Source: Frigoribacterium sp. Leaf8 (GTDB taxonomy: Bacteria > Actinomycetota > Actinomycetes > Actinomycetales > Microbacteriaceae). Taken from it: DNA of 64,000 nucleotides. Below are positions 48,415-56,218 of this stretch, piece by piece. Location: contig NZ_LMKB01000006.1 in assembly GCF_001421165.1 (NCBI RefSeq), positions 233,936-297,935 on the forward strand, read 5' to 3'. The notes below the pieces were generated by a model. The model was not told the DNA's origin. It worked only from the letters and a program-made list of their open reading frames with translations, and searched no databases. A program made the position numbers and the translations under genes. Position 1 is the stretch's first letter, and each line of letters starts with the position of its first letter.

Positions 48415-48420
48415 TAGGGT
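48415..48420 (+). promoter_or_regulatory. -10 box TAGGGT for the MFS gene
   Basis: TAGGGT lies ten bases before the MFS ATG at 48431, giving a leader of at most a few bases. The two divergent promoters must share or overlap their -35 zones. Confidence 0.45.
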
Positions 48421-48430
48421 GGCGAGCGAC

Positions 48431-49681
48431 ATGTCTTCCTCCTCCCCCGCCTTCAGCATGCGGTCGGTGGCCCTCGCGGCGTTCCTGCCCGCGGCGCTCT
48501 TCGCCATCGGCGAGGGGGCCATCATCCCGATCATCCCCGTCGTGGCGAGCGAGCTCGGTGCCTCGCTCCCCTTCGCCGGCTTCGTCGCCGCGCTCATCCT
48601 CGTGGGCGAGCTGATCGGCGACATCCCGAGCGGATGGCTCGTCAGCCGCATCGGCGAGCGCACCGCGATGATCGGTGCCTCGCTCGTGAGCATCGGCGGA
48701 CTCGTCACCTGTCTGCTGGCGCCGAACGAGATCGTCCTCGCCGTCGGCGTGCTGGTGATCGGCCTCGCGACCGCGGTCTTCGCCCTCGCACGGCACGCCT
48801 TCATGACCAGCTTCGTGCCCGTCGAGATCCGCGCCAGGGCGCTGTCGAGCCTCGGCGGAGTCTTCCGACTCGGCTACTTCGTCGGCCCGTTCCTCTCGGC
48901 CGGGGTCATCGAGTTGACCGGGTCCGTGCAATCGGCGTTCGTCGTCCACATCGTCGGCTGCCTCGGCGCGGCGATCGCGCTGCTCGTCCTGCGCGACCCG
49001 TCGGCTGCCTTCGGCGTCCGGCCGGGCAGCGGCACGGAGGACGGCGCCGACCTCGTCGCCCGGGAGGCACACGGCCTCTTCGCGACCCTCTGGCGTCATC
49101 GAGGCGTGCTGCTGAAGCTCGGCAGCGGGGCGGCCCTGATCGGCGCCATGCGTTCCGGTCGCCAGGTCATGCTGCCCCTCTGGGCCGTCAGCATCGGCCT
49201 CGGGGCGTCCGAGACCGCGATCATCATCGGCATCGCCGGCGCCGTGGACTTCGCGCTCTTCTACACGAGCGGACAGATCATGGACCGCTTCGGGCGCCTC
49301 TGGAGCGCCGTCCCCTGCATGGTGGGCCTCGGGCTCTCGTACCTCGCCCTGTCGGTCACGCACGACCTCGACGCCAGGGTCGGATGGTTCGTCGCCGTCG
49401 CGATCCTGATGTCCCTGGCCAACGGCGTCGGCAGCGGCATCCTCATGACGCTCGGTGCCGACCTGGCCGACAAAGGCGACCCCGCCCCCTTCCTCGGCGC
49501 CTGGCGCTTCACCGGCGACGCGGGCAGCGCTGCGGCGCCCCTGCTCATCTCCGGGGTGACCGCGGTCGTGTCGATCTCGCTCGCCAGCGGGGTGATGGGC
49601 GTCCTCGGCCTCGTGGGTGCGGCGATCCTCCTGCGCTACGTGCCCCGCTACTCACCGCACGTGCCCCGCTCTCAGCGCTAG
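48431..49681 (+). CDS. MFS transporter
   Basis: A 416-residue major facilitator superfamily protein with about twelve hydrophobic segments. The first half has [20 protein letters not shown] and the loop [20 protein letters not shown] (MFS motif A-like, DxxxGxxxxRxGxR), and [18 protein letters not shown] precedes helix 5. The second half repeats the pattern at [16 protein letters not shown]. It probably exports a small molecule; the substrate is unknown. It stands alone, divergent from mnmA and 55 bases before tRNA-Leu. Confidence 0.88.
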   Translation: MSSSSPAFSMRSVALAAFLPAALFAIGEGAIIPIIPVVASELGASLPFAGFVAALILVGELIGDIPSGWLVSRIGERTAMIGASLVSIGGLVTCLLAPNEIVLAVGVLVIGLATAVFALARHAFMTSFVPVEIRARALSSLGGVFRLGYFVGPFLSAGVIELTGSVQSAFVVHIVGCLGAAIALLVLRDPSAAFGVRPGSGTEDGADLVAREAHGLFATLWRHRGVLLKLGSGAALIGAMRSGRQVMLPLWAVSIGLGASETAIIIGIAGAVDFALFYTSGQIMDRFGRLWSAVPCMVGLGLSYLALSVTHDLDARVGWFVAVAILMSLANGVGSGILMTLGADLADKGDPAPFLGAWRFTGDAGSAAAPLLISGVTAVVSISLASGVMGVLGLVGAAILLRYVPRYSPHVPRSQR

Positions 49682-49720
49682 CGCCTCCTCGTCCCCGTTC
49701 CCGCCGAGGGTCGCCGTCGG

Positions 49721-49726
49721 TACACT
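49721..49726 (+). promoter_or_regulatory. -10 box TACACT for tRNA-Leu
   Basis: TACACT lies 10 bases upstream of the mature tRNA 5' end. No clear -35 box is visible in the GC-rich spacer. Confidence 0.45.
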
Positions 49727-49736
49727 CGGTGCTGCC

Positions 49737-49818
49737 GCGGGAGTGGTGGAATTGGCAGACACGCAGGATTTAGGTTCCTGTGCTTTCGAGCGTGAGGGTT
49801 CAAGTCCCTTCTCCCGCA
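49737..49818 (+). tRNA. tRNA-Leu (anticodon UAG)
   Basis: The acceptor stem GCGGGAG (49737-49743) pairs with CTCCCGC (49811-49817), discriminator A at 49818. The anticodon stem CAGGA/TCCTG encloses the loop TTTAGGT, giving anticodon UAG, which reads CUN Leu codons. A long variable arm (TGCTTTCGAGCG region) confirms the class II Leu type, and the T loop is TTCAAGT. CCA is not encoded (ACAC follows). Confidence 0.95.
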
Positions 49819-49851
49819 CACAGAGCGCCGTAACGACGTGCCCCCTCCCGC

Positions 49852-49878
49852 CAGGGTTCACGTCCCTCCACCCGCACG
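49852..49878 (+). repeat. Partial duplicate of the tRNA-Leu 3' end
   Basis: This 27-base stretch matches the tRNA T arm and acceptor end (49794-49820) at 22 of 27 positions, 58 bases downstream, including AGGGTTCA and CCCGCAC. It could be a decayed attachment-site repeat, a tRNA gene remnant, or a weak terminator. Confidence 0.55.
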
Positions 49879-49929
49879 GGTACCCTGAGCGAGACCGGCA
49901 GGCCGGCCACCACGACCGGAGAACACCCG

Positions 49930-50637
49930 ATGCTGCCCCTCGTCTCCATCCCCTGGTTGAACCCCGAGTACCTGCTCACGTCCTTCGGACCGTGGGCCGT
50001 GCTCGGCGTCTGCCTGCTCGTCTTCGCCGAGACGGGCCTGCTGATCGGCTTCCTGTTCCCGGGTGACACGCTGTTGATCATCACGGGCATCCTCGCCGCG
50101 ACGAACCCCGGCGCCCTCGGCCTGCCGATCTGGCTGATCGCGATCTTCATCAGCATCGCCGCGTTCGCCGGCGGCGAGCTCGGCTACCTCATCGGCCACA
50201 AGGTCGGCCCCCGCATCTTCGAGCGGAAGGAGAGCGGGCTGTTCAGCGTCGCGAACGTCAACCGCACGAACGCCTTCTTCGAGCGGTTCGGCCCGATGGC
50301 CGTCATCATCGCCCGGTTCGTCCCGGTGATCCGCACCTTCGCGCCGATCATGGCCGGAGTCGGCCACATGAGCTACCGGCGGTACTCGCTGTTCAACGCC
50401 GTCGGCGCCGTCGTCTGGGGCATGGGCATCACGTTGGCGGGCTTCGGCATCGGACACATCCCTCCCGTCGCGGACTTCGTCAGCTCGTACATCGACCTCA
50501 TCCTGCTCGGGGCCGTGCTGGCGACGGTGATCCCCATCGCGATCCACTACTTCCACGGGGTGCACCAGGCCAAGAAGGCCGAGGCCTCGGGCGAGGTCGA
50601 GACGCCGCAGGTGTCGTCCGCGCCGCACGACGCCTGA
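49930..50637 (+). CDS. DedA family membrane protein (copy 2)
   Basis: A 235-residue DedA/VTT-domain membrane protein with four or five hydrophobic segments. The key blocks are VFAETGLLIGFLFPGDTLLI, GGELGYLIGHKVGP and the signature ARFVPVIRTFAPIMAGVGHMSYR with conserved Arg. It is closer to the classical DedA/YohD form than the copy at 33753. A role in lipid-carrier flipping is inferred from the family. CGGAGAA precedes the ATG and TACCCT (49881-49886) is a possible -10 box. The polar C-terminus is cytoplasmic. Confidence 0.9.
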   Translation: MLPLVSIPWLNPEYLLTSFGPWAVLGVCLLVFAETGLLIGFLFPGDTLLIITGILAATNPGALGLPIWLIAIFISIAAFAGGELGYLIGHKVGPRIFERKESGLFSVANVNRTNAFFERFGPMAVIIARFVPVIRTFAPIMAGVGHMSYRRYSLFNAVGAVVWGMGITLAGFGIGHIPPVADFVSSYIDLILLGAVLATVIPIAIHYFHGVHQAKKAEASGEVETPQVSSAPHDA

Positions 50638-50661
50638 CCACCGCGGGCACCCAGGCGCCCG

Positions 50662-50676
50662 TCGGCCGATGGCCGA
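50662..50676. terminator. Short hairpin between convergent dedA-type and rdgB genes
   Basis: TCGGCC and GGCCGA form a 6-bp stem around GAT in the 63-bp gap between convergent stop codons. A GGAGGCGCG variant follows. Confidence 0.35.
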
Positions 50677-50700
50677 GGGCCCCGAGGAGGCGCGCGCGGC

Positions 50701-51327
50701 TCAGTCCGCGAGCGCGGCCACCCGGGGCGCGATCGCCCGGAACGCCCGGGAGCGATGGCTGACGGCGTTCTTCTCGTCCGCGGTGAGCTCGGCCGCGCTG
50801 CGGCTCTCGCCCTCGGGGCGGAACACGGGGTCGTAACCGTGCCCGTTCGAGCCGACCCGCGCCTCCAGCACCTCGCCGTGCCATTCGCCGTACTCGACGT
50901 GCTCGACCCACGCGCTCGCCTCGGGCGGCCCGTCGGGGCCTTCGGCACCGACGGGCGGCGGCACGACGAGGGCGGCGGCGCACGAGAACCACGCCGAGCG
51001 GTCGTCGGCCCCGTCGAGCTCGGCCAGCAGCTTGTCGATGTTGTCGTCCGCGTCGCGGGTGCCGGCGTAGCGCGCCGAGTGGATGCCGGGAGCCCCGCCG
51101 AGGGCCGCCGCCGAGATCCCGCTGTCGTCGGCGAGGGCGGGCAGCCCGGTGTGACGTGCTGCCGCACGCGCCTTGATCAGGGCGTTGGCCGCGAACGACT
51201 CACCGTCCTCGACCGGCTCGGGGCCGTCGTAGGCGACCAGCTCGACGCCCGGCGCCGTCTCGGCGAGCAGCAGTCGGAGCTCCGCCACCTTGCCCTGGTT
51301 GTGCGTGGCGATGACGACGCGGGTCAT
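50701..51327 (-). CDS. rdgB: Non-canonical purine NTP pyrophosphatase (Ham1/RdgB)
   Basis: A 208-residue enzyme that hydrolyses ITP, dITP and XTP to monophosphates and keeps damaged purines out of nucleic acids. It begins [15 protein letters not shown] (substrate and metal loop), has [25 protein letters not shown] with the catalytic Asp, and ends with [12 protein letters not shown] and [12 protein letters not shown]. The ATG overlaps the rph stop by ATGA, so it is the last gene of a murI-rph-rdgB unit. Confidence 0.96.
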   Translation of the reverse strand: MTRVVIATHNQGKVAELRLLLAETAPGVELVAYDGPEPVEDGESFAANALIKARAAARHTGLPALADDSGISAAALGGAPGIHSARYAGTRDADDNIDKLLAELDGADDRSAWFSCAAALVVPPPVGAEGPDGPPEASAWVEHVEYGEWHGEVLEARVGSNGHGYDPVFRPEGESRSAAELTADEKNAVSHRSRAFRAIAPRVAALAD

Positions 51328-52070
51328 CGGCCGAGTGCCTCGCGCTGGAAGCGGCTCAGGTCGACGGCGCCGGCGACGGCGAGGTCGAGCAACGAGTCGA
51401 GCTCGCGACGGTCGAACGGCGCGCCCTCGGCCGTGCCCTGCACCTCGACGAACGATCCGCTGCCCGTGACGACGACGTTCATGTCGGTCTCGGCCCGGAC
51501 GTCCTCGACGTAGGCGAGGTCGAGCATCGGCTCGCCGTCGATGATGCCCACCGAGACGGCGGAGACGCTGTCGGTCAGGGGCGTGGCCTTCTGCCCGACG
51601 AACTTCTTCTCGCGCCCCCACTCGATCGCCTGGGCGAGGGCGACGTAGGCACCCGTGATCGCGGCGGTGCGGGTGCCGCCGTCCGCCTGCAGGACGTCGC
51701 AGTCGAGGACGATCGTGTTCTCTCCGAGGGCCTTGGTGTCGACCACGGCGCGGAGGCTGCGGCCGATCAGGCGCGAGATCTCGTGCGTGCGACCGCCGAT
51801 CTTGCCCTTGACGCTCTCGCGGTCGTTGCGCGAGTTGGTGGCCCGGGGCAGCATCGCGTACTCGGCCGTGACCCAGCCCTTGCCCTTGCCGGTCAGCCAG
51901 CGGGGCACGCCGTTCGTGAAGGACGCCGTGCAGAGCACCTTCGTGCCGCCGAAGGTGATGAGGGCGCTGCCCTCGGCGTGGGCGCTCCACCCGGTCTCGA
52001 TCGTGACGGGGCGCAGGTCGGTCGTGCTGCGCCCGTCGGCGCGGACGGTCGTGCTCGTGGTGTCGGTCAT
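51324..52070 (-). CDS. rph: Ribonuclease PH
   Basis: A 248-residue phosphorolytic 3'-exoribonuclease that trims tRNA 3' ends. Signature blocks: [62 protein letters not shown] and [26 protein letters not shown] precedes the ATG at 52070. It is coupled to rdgB by ATGA overlap; murI is 72 bases upstream, with one decamer repeat in the gap. Confidence 0.96.
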   Translation of the reverse strand: MTDTTSTTVRADGRSTTDLRPVTIETGWSAHAEGSALITFGGTKVLCTASFTNGVPRWLTGKGKGWVTAEYAMLPRATNSRNDRESVKGKIGGRTHEISRLIGRSLRAVVDTKALGENTIVLDCDVLQADGGTRTAAITGAYVALAQAIEWGREKKFVGQKATPLTDSVSAVSVGIIDGEPMLDLAYVEDVRAETDMNVVVTGSGSFVEVQGTAEGAPFDRRELDSLLDLAVAGAVDLSRFQREALGR

Positions 52071-52131
52071 GGTGCCTTCTCTCGGCTGGGGATGGACGGT
52101 GGCGGGCGGGGTCGTCGACCCCACGGGCGCA

Positions 52132-52141
52132 GGAGGCGCGG
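52132..52141. repeat. Single copy of dispersed decamer GGAGGCGCGG
   Basis: An exact copy in the murI-rph spacer, ending just before the murI stop codon region, in the longer CAGGAGGCGCGG form. Confidence 0.6.
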
Positions 52142-52142
52142 G

Positions 52143-52997
52143 TCAGGTCCGCTCGACGGTGCGGCGGCCCGGGGGCAACTCGATCGCCCCCGTCTCGAGG
52201 TGCCCGACGCGCGAGACCTCGGGACCCAGGAACCGGCGGGCCAGGCGCAGGAACGACTTCTCGTCGGGCCCGGTCGCCTCGAACTCGTGGTGCGGCTCGC
52301 CCCGGTCGGTGCGCTCGAGCCCGTGCTGGACGAGGGTGCGGTAGACGTCGGCTGCCGTCTCTTCCGCGCTGGACACGAGACGGACGTCGGGGCCCACGAC
52401 GTACTGGACGGCCGCCGACATGAGGGGGTAGTGGGTGCAGCCCAGGACGAGGGTGTCGATGCCGGCGTCGCGCAGCGGGGCGAGGTACCCCTCGGCGACT
52501 GCCCGCAGCTCGGGGCTCGACGTGTCGCCCGCCTCGACGAACTCGACGAAGCGGGGACAGGCCTGCGTGATCAGCTCGAGACCCGCGGCCGCCGCGAACG
52601 CGTCCTCGTAGGCACGCGAGTTGATCGTGCCCTCGGTGCCGATGACGCCGATGCGGCCGTTGCGCGTCTGCTGCACCGCCGCGCGCACGGCGGGCTGGAT
52701 CACCTCGACGACGGGGATGCCCGCGCCGATCGTGTACCGCTCCCGGGCGTCGCGCAGCACCGCGGACGAGGCGGTGTTGCAGGCGATGACCAGCAACTTG
52801 ACGCCCTGGGCGACGAGGTCGTCCATCACGGCGAGGGCGTAGCCGCGCACCTGGGCGATCGGCTTCGGCCCGTACGGCGAATGGGCCGTGTCGCCGACGT
52901 ACCGGATCGACTCGTGGGGCAGCTGGTCGATGATCGCCCTCGACACGGTCAGCCCGCCGACGCCGCTGTCGAAGACTCCGATGGGTGCGTCCGTCAC
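52143..52997 (-). CDS. murI: Glutamate racemase
   Basis: A 284-residue glutamate racemase that supplies D-glutamate for peptidoglycan. It has [17 protein letters not shown] at the start, [11 protein letters not shown], the first catalytic Cys in [13 protein letters not shown] and the second in LGCTHYPLM. The C-terminal 25 residues are an extension beyond the usual core. I chose the GTG at 52997, 8 bases after TAGGCT; an earlier in-frame GTG at 53003 would be only 2 bases from that box. Confidence 0.95.
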   Translation of the reverse strand: MTDAPIGVFDSGVGGLTVSRAIIDQLPHESIRYVGDTAHSPYGPKPIAQVRGYALAVMDDLVAQGVKLLVIACNTASSAVLRDARERYTIGAGIPVVEVIQPAVRAAVQQTRNGRIGVIGTEGTINSRAYEDAFAAAAGLELITQACPRFVEFVEAGDTSSPELRAVAEGYLAPLRDAGIDTLVLGCTHYPLMSAAVQYVVGPDVRLVSSAEETAADVYRTLVQHGLERTDRGEPHHEFEATGPDEKSFLRLARRFLGPEVSRVGHLETGAIELPPGRRTVERT

Positions 52998-53005
52998 GAC
53001 CACGA

Positions 53006-53011
53006 AGCCTA
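53006..53011 (-). promoter_or_regulatory. -10 box TAGGCT, murI
   Basis: Minus-strand TAGGCT with eight bases to the GTG start; near-leaderless. It is divergent from an identical box at 53052. Confidence 0.45.
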
Positions 53012-53051
53012 CCCGGCGCGAGCCGCGACCCCCTCGACGACCGGGCGAGCC

Positions 53052-53057
53052 TAGGCT
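53052..53057 (+). promoter_or_regulatory. -10 box TAGGCT, leaderless pncB
   Basis: TAGGCT, six bases (GGCGGA), then the GTG start at 53064. Confidence 0.55.
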
Positions 53058-53063
53058 GGCGGA

Positions 53064-54353
53064 GTGACCAGCGCGCTGTTGACCGACCGGTACGAACTCA
53101 CCATGGTGGAGGCCGCCCTCAAGGCGGGCACGGCCCACCGCGACAGCGTGTTCGAGGTGTTCGCGCGACGCCTGCCCGAGGGGCGGCGCTACGGCATCGT
53201 CGCGGGCACCGGTCGGTTCCTCGAGCTGCTCGCCGACTTCCGTTTCGGCGACGACGAGGTGGCCTGGCTGCGCGAGGCGGGGGTTGTGGACGCGACGACC
53301 GCCGACTGGCTGGCCGACTACCGGTTCTCGGGCGACATCTGGGGTTACGCCGAGGGCGAGGTCTACCTGCCGGGGTCGCCGCTGCTGGTCATCCAGTCGA
53401 CGTTCGCCGAGGCCGTGCTGCTCGAGACCCTGGCGCTGAGCGTCTTCAACTACGACTCGGCCGTGGCCAGCGCGGCGGCGCGCATGGTCTCGGCCGCCGA
53501 CGGTCGCCCGCTCGCCGAGATGGGCTCACGGCGGACGGGCGAACGCAGCGCCGTGGCCGCGGCCCGGGCCGCCTACATCGCGGGCTTCGGTGCCACGAGC
53601 AACCTCGAGGCCGGCCGGTCGTGGGGCGTCCCGACGATGGGCACCGCCGCCCACGCGTTCACCCTGTTGCACGACACCGAGGAGGACGCCTTCCGCGCCC
53701 AGGTCGACACCTTGGGGCCGGGCACCACCCTGCTCGTCGACACCTACGACATCCCCGAAGCCGTGGCCACGGCCGTCCGGGTCGCCGGACCGTCGCTCGG
53801 GGCGGTGCGCATCGACAGCGGCGACCTGCCGTCGCTGGTGGGGCAGGTCCGCGCTCAGCTCGACGAGCTCGGCGCGACGGCGGCGAAGATCACCGTCACG
53901 AACGACCTGGACGAGTACACGATCGCCGCCCTGCGCGCGGCCCCGGTCGACTCGTTCGGCGTCGGCACCTCGGTCGTCTCGGGATCGGGCCACCCGGCCG
54001 CCGGCATGGTCTTCAAACTGGTCGCCCGTCGCGGCGACGACGGCGACTGGGTCTCCGTGGCGAAGAAGTCGGCCGACAAGGCCTCCGTGGGAGGACGGAA
54101 GTCCCCCGTGCGCGTCATCGTGGACGGGGTCGCCACCCGCGAGCTCATCCGCATCGGGTCGTCGGAGACGGCGGCCGGGGAGCGATCGCTGCACGTCCCG
54201 CTCGTCACGGCCGGCGAGATCGATGCCCGGCACACCGGGCCGGAAGGTGTCGCCCGCGCGCGCCTCCACCGGGCCGCGGCCGTGGCAGAGCTACCCGACC
54301 AGGCGCTACGGCTGGGTCGTGGCGAGCCGGTCGTGCCGACCGTCTACGCCTGA
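53064..54353 (+). CDS. pncB: Nicotinate phosphoribosyltransferase
   Basis: A 429-residue enzyme that joins nicotinate to PRPP to make NaMN in NAD salvage. It starts [18 protein letters not shown], has [18 protein letters not shown], the [19 protein letters not shown] block, GTAAHAF with the phosphorylatable His, DTYDIPEAV and [13 protein letters not shown]-terminal [15 protein letters not shown] closes the active site. GTG leaderless start. It ends in a CGCCTGATCAGGCG palindrome overlapping the stop. It is convergent with the DUF3039 gene. Confidence 0.96.
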   Translation: MTSALLTDRYELTMVEAALKAGTAHRDSVFEVFARRLPEGRRYGIVAGTGRFLELLADFRFGDDEVAWLREAGVVDATTADWLADYRFSGDIWGYAEGEVYLPGSPLLVIQSTFAEAVLLETLALSVFNYDSAVASAAARMVSAADGRPLAEMGSRRTGERSAVAAARAAYIAGFGATSNLEAGRSWGVPTMGTAAHAFTLLHDTEEDAFRAQVDTLGPGTTLLVDTYDIPEAVATAVRVAGPSLGAVRIDSGDLPSLVGQVRAQLDELGATAAKITVTNDLDEYTIAALRAAPVDSFGVGTSVVSGSGHPAAGMVFKLVARRGDDGDWVSVAKKSADKASVGGRKSPVRVIVDGVATRELIRIGSSETAAGERSLHVPLVTAGEIDARHTGPEGVARARLHRAAAVAELPDQALRLGRGEPVVPTVYA

Positions 54354-54366
54354 TCAGGCGCCCACA

Positions 54367-54627
54367 TCACTCGGACGTCATCTTCTCGTAGATCTCCCTG
54401 CAGGTCGGGCACACCGGGAACTTCTCGGGGTCGCGACCAGGCGTCCATTTCTTGCCACAGAGCGCCTTGACGGGCTTGCCGCTCAGCGCGGACTCCATGA
54501 TCTTGTCCTTCTTCACGTAGTGCGAGAAGCGCTCGTGGTCGCCCGGGTCGATCGCCTCGTCGTTCAGGAGCTTCTCGAGCTCGCGGTCCATGACGTCGAG
54601 GCCGCCGCCCGTCTGCGTGTCAGTCAT
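54367..54627 (-). CDS. DUF3039 family zinc-ribbon-like protein
   Basis: An 86-residue soluble protein of the actinobacterial DUF3039 family. A helical N-terminal part (DVMDRELEKLLNDEAIDPGD) is followed by FSHYVKKDKIMESALSGKPV and a Cys cluster ALCGKKWTP and PVCPTCREIYEKM that probably binds zinc. Function unknown. The start at 54627 has TACGAT six bases upstream and no ribosome site, predicting a leaderless transcript. A longer upstream reading is not supported. Confidence 0.85.
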   Translation of the reverse strand: MTDTQTGGGLDVMDRELEKLLNDEAIDPGDHERFSHYVKKDKIMESALSGKPVKALCGKKWTPGRDPEKFPVCPTCREIYEKMTSE

Positions 54628-54633
54628 GCAGAC

Positions 54634-54639
54634 ATCGTA
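54634..54639 (-). promoter_or_regulatory. -10 box TACGAT, leaderless DUF3039 gene
   Basis: Minus-strand TACGAT, six bases, then ATG at 54627. It lies between this start and the stop of the upstream ABC permease gene (54653). Confidence 0.5.
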
Positions 54640-54652
54640 CGTCGACCTCGTC

Positions 54653-56218
54653 TCAGCTGCGGAGGGCGAACGCCAGCAGCTCGGGAGCCCGCCGCGAGAA
54701 GACCCGGGCGCCCAGGGCGACACCCGCGACCAGCACGACGAGTCCGATGCCGACGCCGAGGACCAGCGCCCACGTGCCGCCCGCGGCGTAGCCCGTGATG
54801 AGCCCGCGACCGGCGAACCAGAGGGCGGGTGCCGTGACGAGGACGGCTCCCCCGATCATGACGGTCTGCGCCCAGGCCGCGGTCGCGCCGTTCGACTGCG
54901 GCTGCTGGAACGGGTCGTCGTGCGGTCGGACCGTGGCGTACGGCAGGAGGGCCGACACCAGGCTCGAGAGACCGAGGCCGCTGAGGAGGAAGCCGGCGCT
55001 GACCCCCAGCTCGGACGGCAGGGCCTGCCAGTCGCCGAACAGCCAGGTGGCGACGACCGACCCGAGCACCACGAGCGGGACGCCGATCAGCAGAGGAGGC
55101 GCGAGTCGCCCCACCCGGTCCGCCAGACCCCGCGTGTCGGACGCCACGTGCATCCAGAGCGCCGTGCTGTCGTAGGCGACGTCGTTGTGTGGCAGGAACC
55201 CCAGGATCAGGCACATGATCGGCACCGGGACGAGGGCCAGCCAGTTCCAGCTGACACCCGCGATGCCGAGGGGGACGACGAGCAGCGGGAGGAACGGGAT
55301 GATGACGAGCGACATGCGGTAGCGGGCGTCGCGCATCCAGTAGGTGAGGCTGCGGCCCGCGACGGCTCCGGTCGGCGAGGCCCTGACGTACTCGAACCAC
55401 CCGAGTCCGTCGCCGTCGTCGACCTCCTCGGGCTCGGGTCGGTCGACGAACGCACGCGCGACGAGTGCCCGCCAGGCGAGCCAGAGCGCCACGAGCGTGA
55501 CGGCGGCGATGACGACGTCGGCCACGACGCGACCGGTCTGACCTGCGGCGACGTGACCGGGGAGCGCCAGCGCGGCTCCGAAGGGAGTCCAGGCGAGGGC
55601 GTCCGCGACGACGCCGCTGCCCGAACGGCCGGGCAACGAGAGACGGACGAGGTCGACGATCACGGGCACGGCGAGCAACACGACGAGCACGGCACCGACG
55701 AGTGCGAGCTCGCGACCGCGTCGGGAGGTCAGGACGACGCTGTTCAGCGTCGAGGCCACGAGGGCCAGCAACAGCGCGGTGACGCCGGCGACGAGTGCCC
55801 CCACGACCGCGACGGCGGCGACGCCGGTGCCCTCGCCCCAGGCCCGGACGTATCCGGTCGAGAGGACCAGCAGGGCCAGCGTGGGGAGTCCGACCGCGGC
55901 ACCGAGCGCGAGTCCGATCGCCGCCCGCCCCTCGGGCACGCCGAGGACGGCGAGGCGGCGGGGGTCGCTCCAGGCAGGACGGACGGTCGCGAAGGGGACG
56001 ACGGCGAATCCGACCAGCAAGAGGGCTCCCCCGCCGACCGCGAGGGCGCGCACGTCGTCGAGGGGCGCATCACGCAGGCCGCTCACGAGGCTCGCGACCG
56101 CGATGGTCGCGATCAACACGGCCAGCACGGACGCGACGGCGACGGTCAGTCGGCGGGGCCCGAAGCGGACCGTGTTGCCGATCGTCTGGAGCCTCAGTCG
56201 GAGAAGTTCTGCAACCAT
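54653..56218 (-). CDS. ABC-2-type transporter permease
   Basis: A 521-residue integral membrane protein with about twelve hydrophobic segments and short loops, co-encoded with an ABC ATPase. A pair of six-helix halves seems likely; the link between them (near residues 250-285) is acidic (DRPEPEEVDDGDG) and is followed by FEYVRASPTGAVAGRSLTYW, then RDARYRMSLVIIPFLPLL. FLPHNDVAYDSTALWMHVAS is a block I associate with actinobacterial ABC-2-like permeases. The ATG lies within the end of the ATPase gene (25-base overlap), so they are tightly coupled. Substrate unknown. Confidence 0.82.
   Translation of the reverse strand: MVAELLRLRLQTIGNTVRFGPRRLTVAVASVLAVLIATIAVASLVSGLRDAPLDDVRALAVGGGALLLVGFAVVPFATVRPAWSDPRRLAVLGVPEGRAAIGLALGAAVGLPTLALLVLSTGYVRAWGEGTGVAAVAVVGALVAGVTALLLALVASTLNSVVLTSRRGRELALVGAVLVVLLAVPVIVDLVRLSLPGRSGSGVVADALAWTPFGAALALPGHVAAGQTGRVVADVVIAAVTLVALWLAWRALVARAFVDRPEPEEVDDGDGLGWFEYVRASPTGAVAGRSLTYWMRDARYRMSLVIIPFLPLLVVPLGIAGVSWNWLALVPVPIMCLILGFLPHNDVAYDSTALWMHVASDTRGLADRVGRLAPPLLIGVPLVVLGSVVATWLFGDWQALPSELGVSAGFLLSGLGLSSLVSALLPYATVRPHDDPFQQPQSNGATAAWAQTVMIGGAVLVTAPALWFAGRGLITGYAAGGTWALVLGVGIGLVVLVAGVALGARVFSRRAPELLAFALRS

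Noticed and set aside
54348-54361. Perfect 14-bp palindrome at the pncB stop
   Set aside because: It is too short and loopless for a convincing terminator; it mainly reflects the stop codon inside TGATCA.
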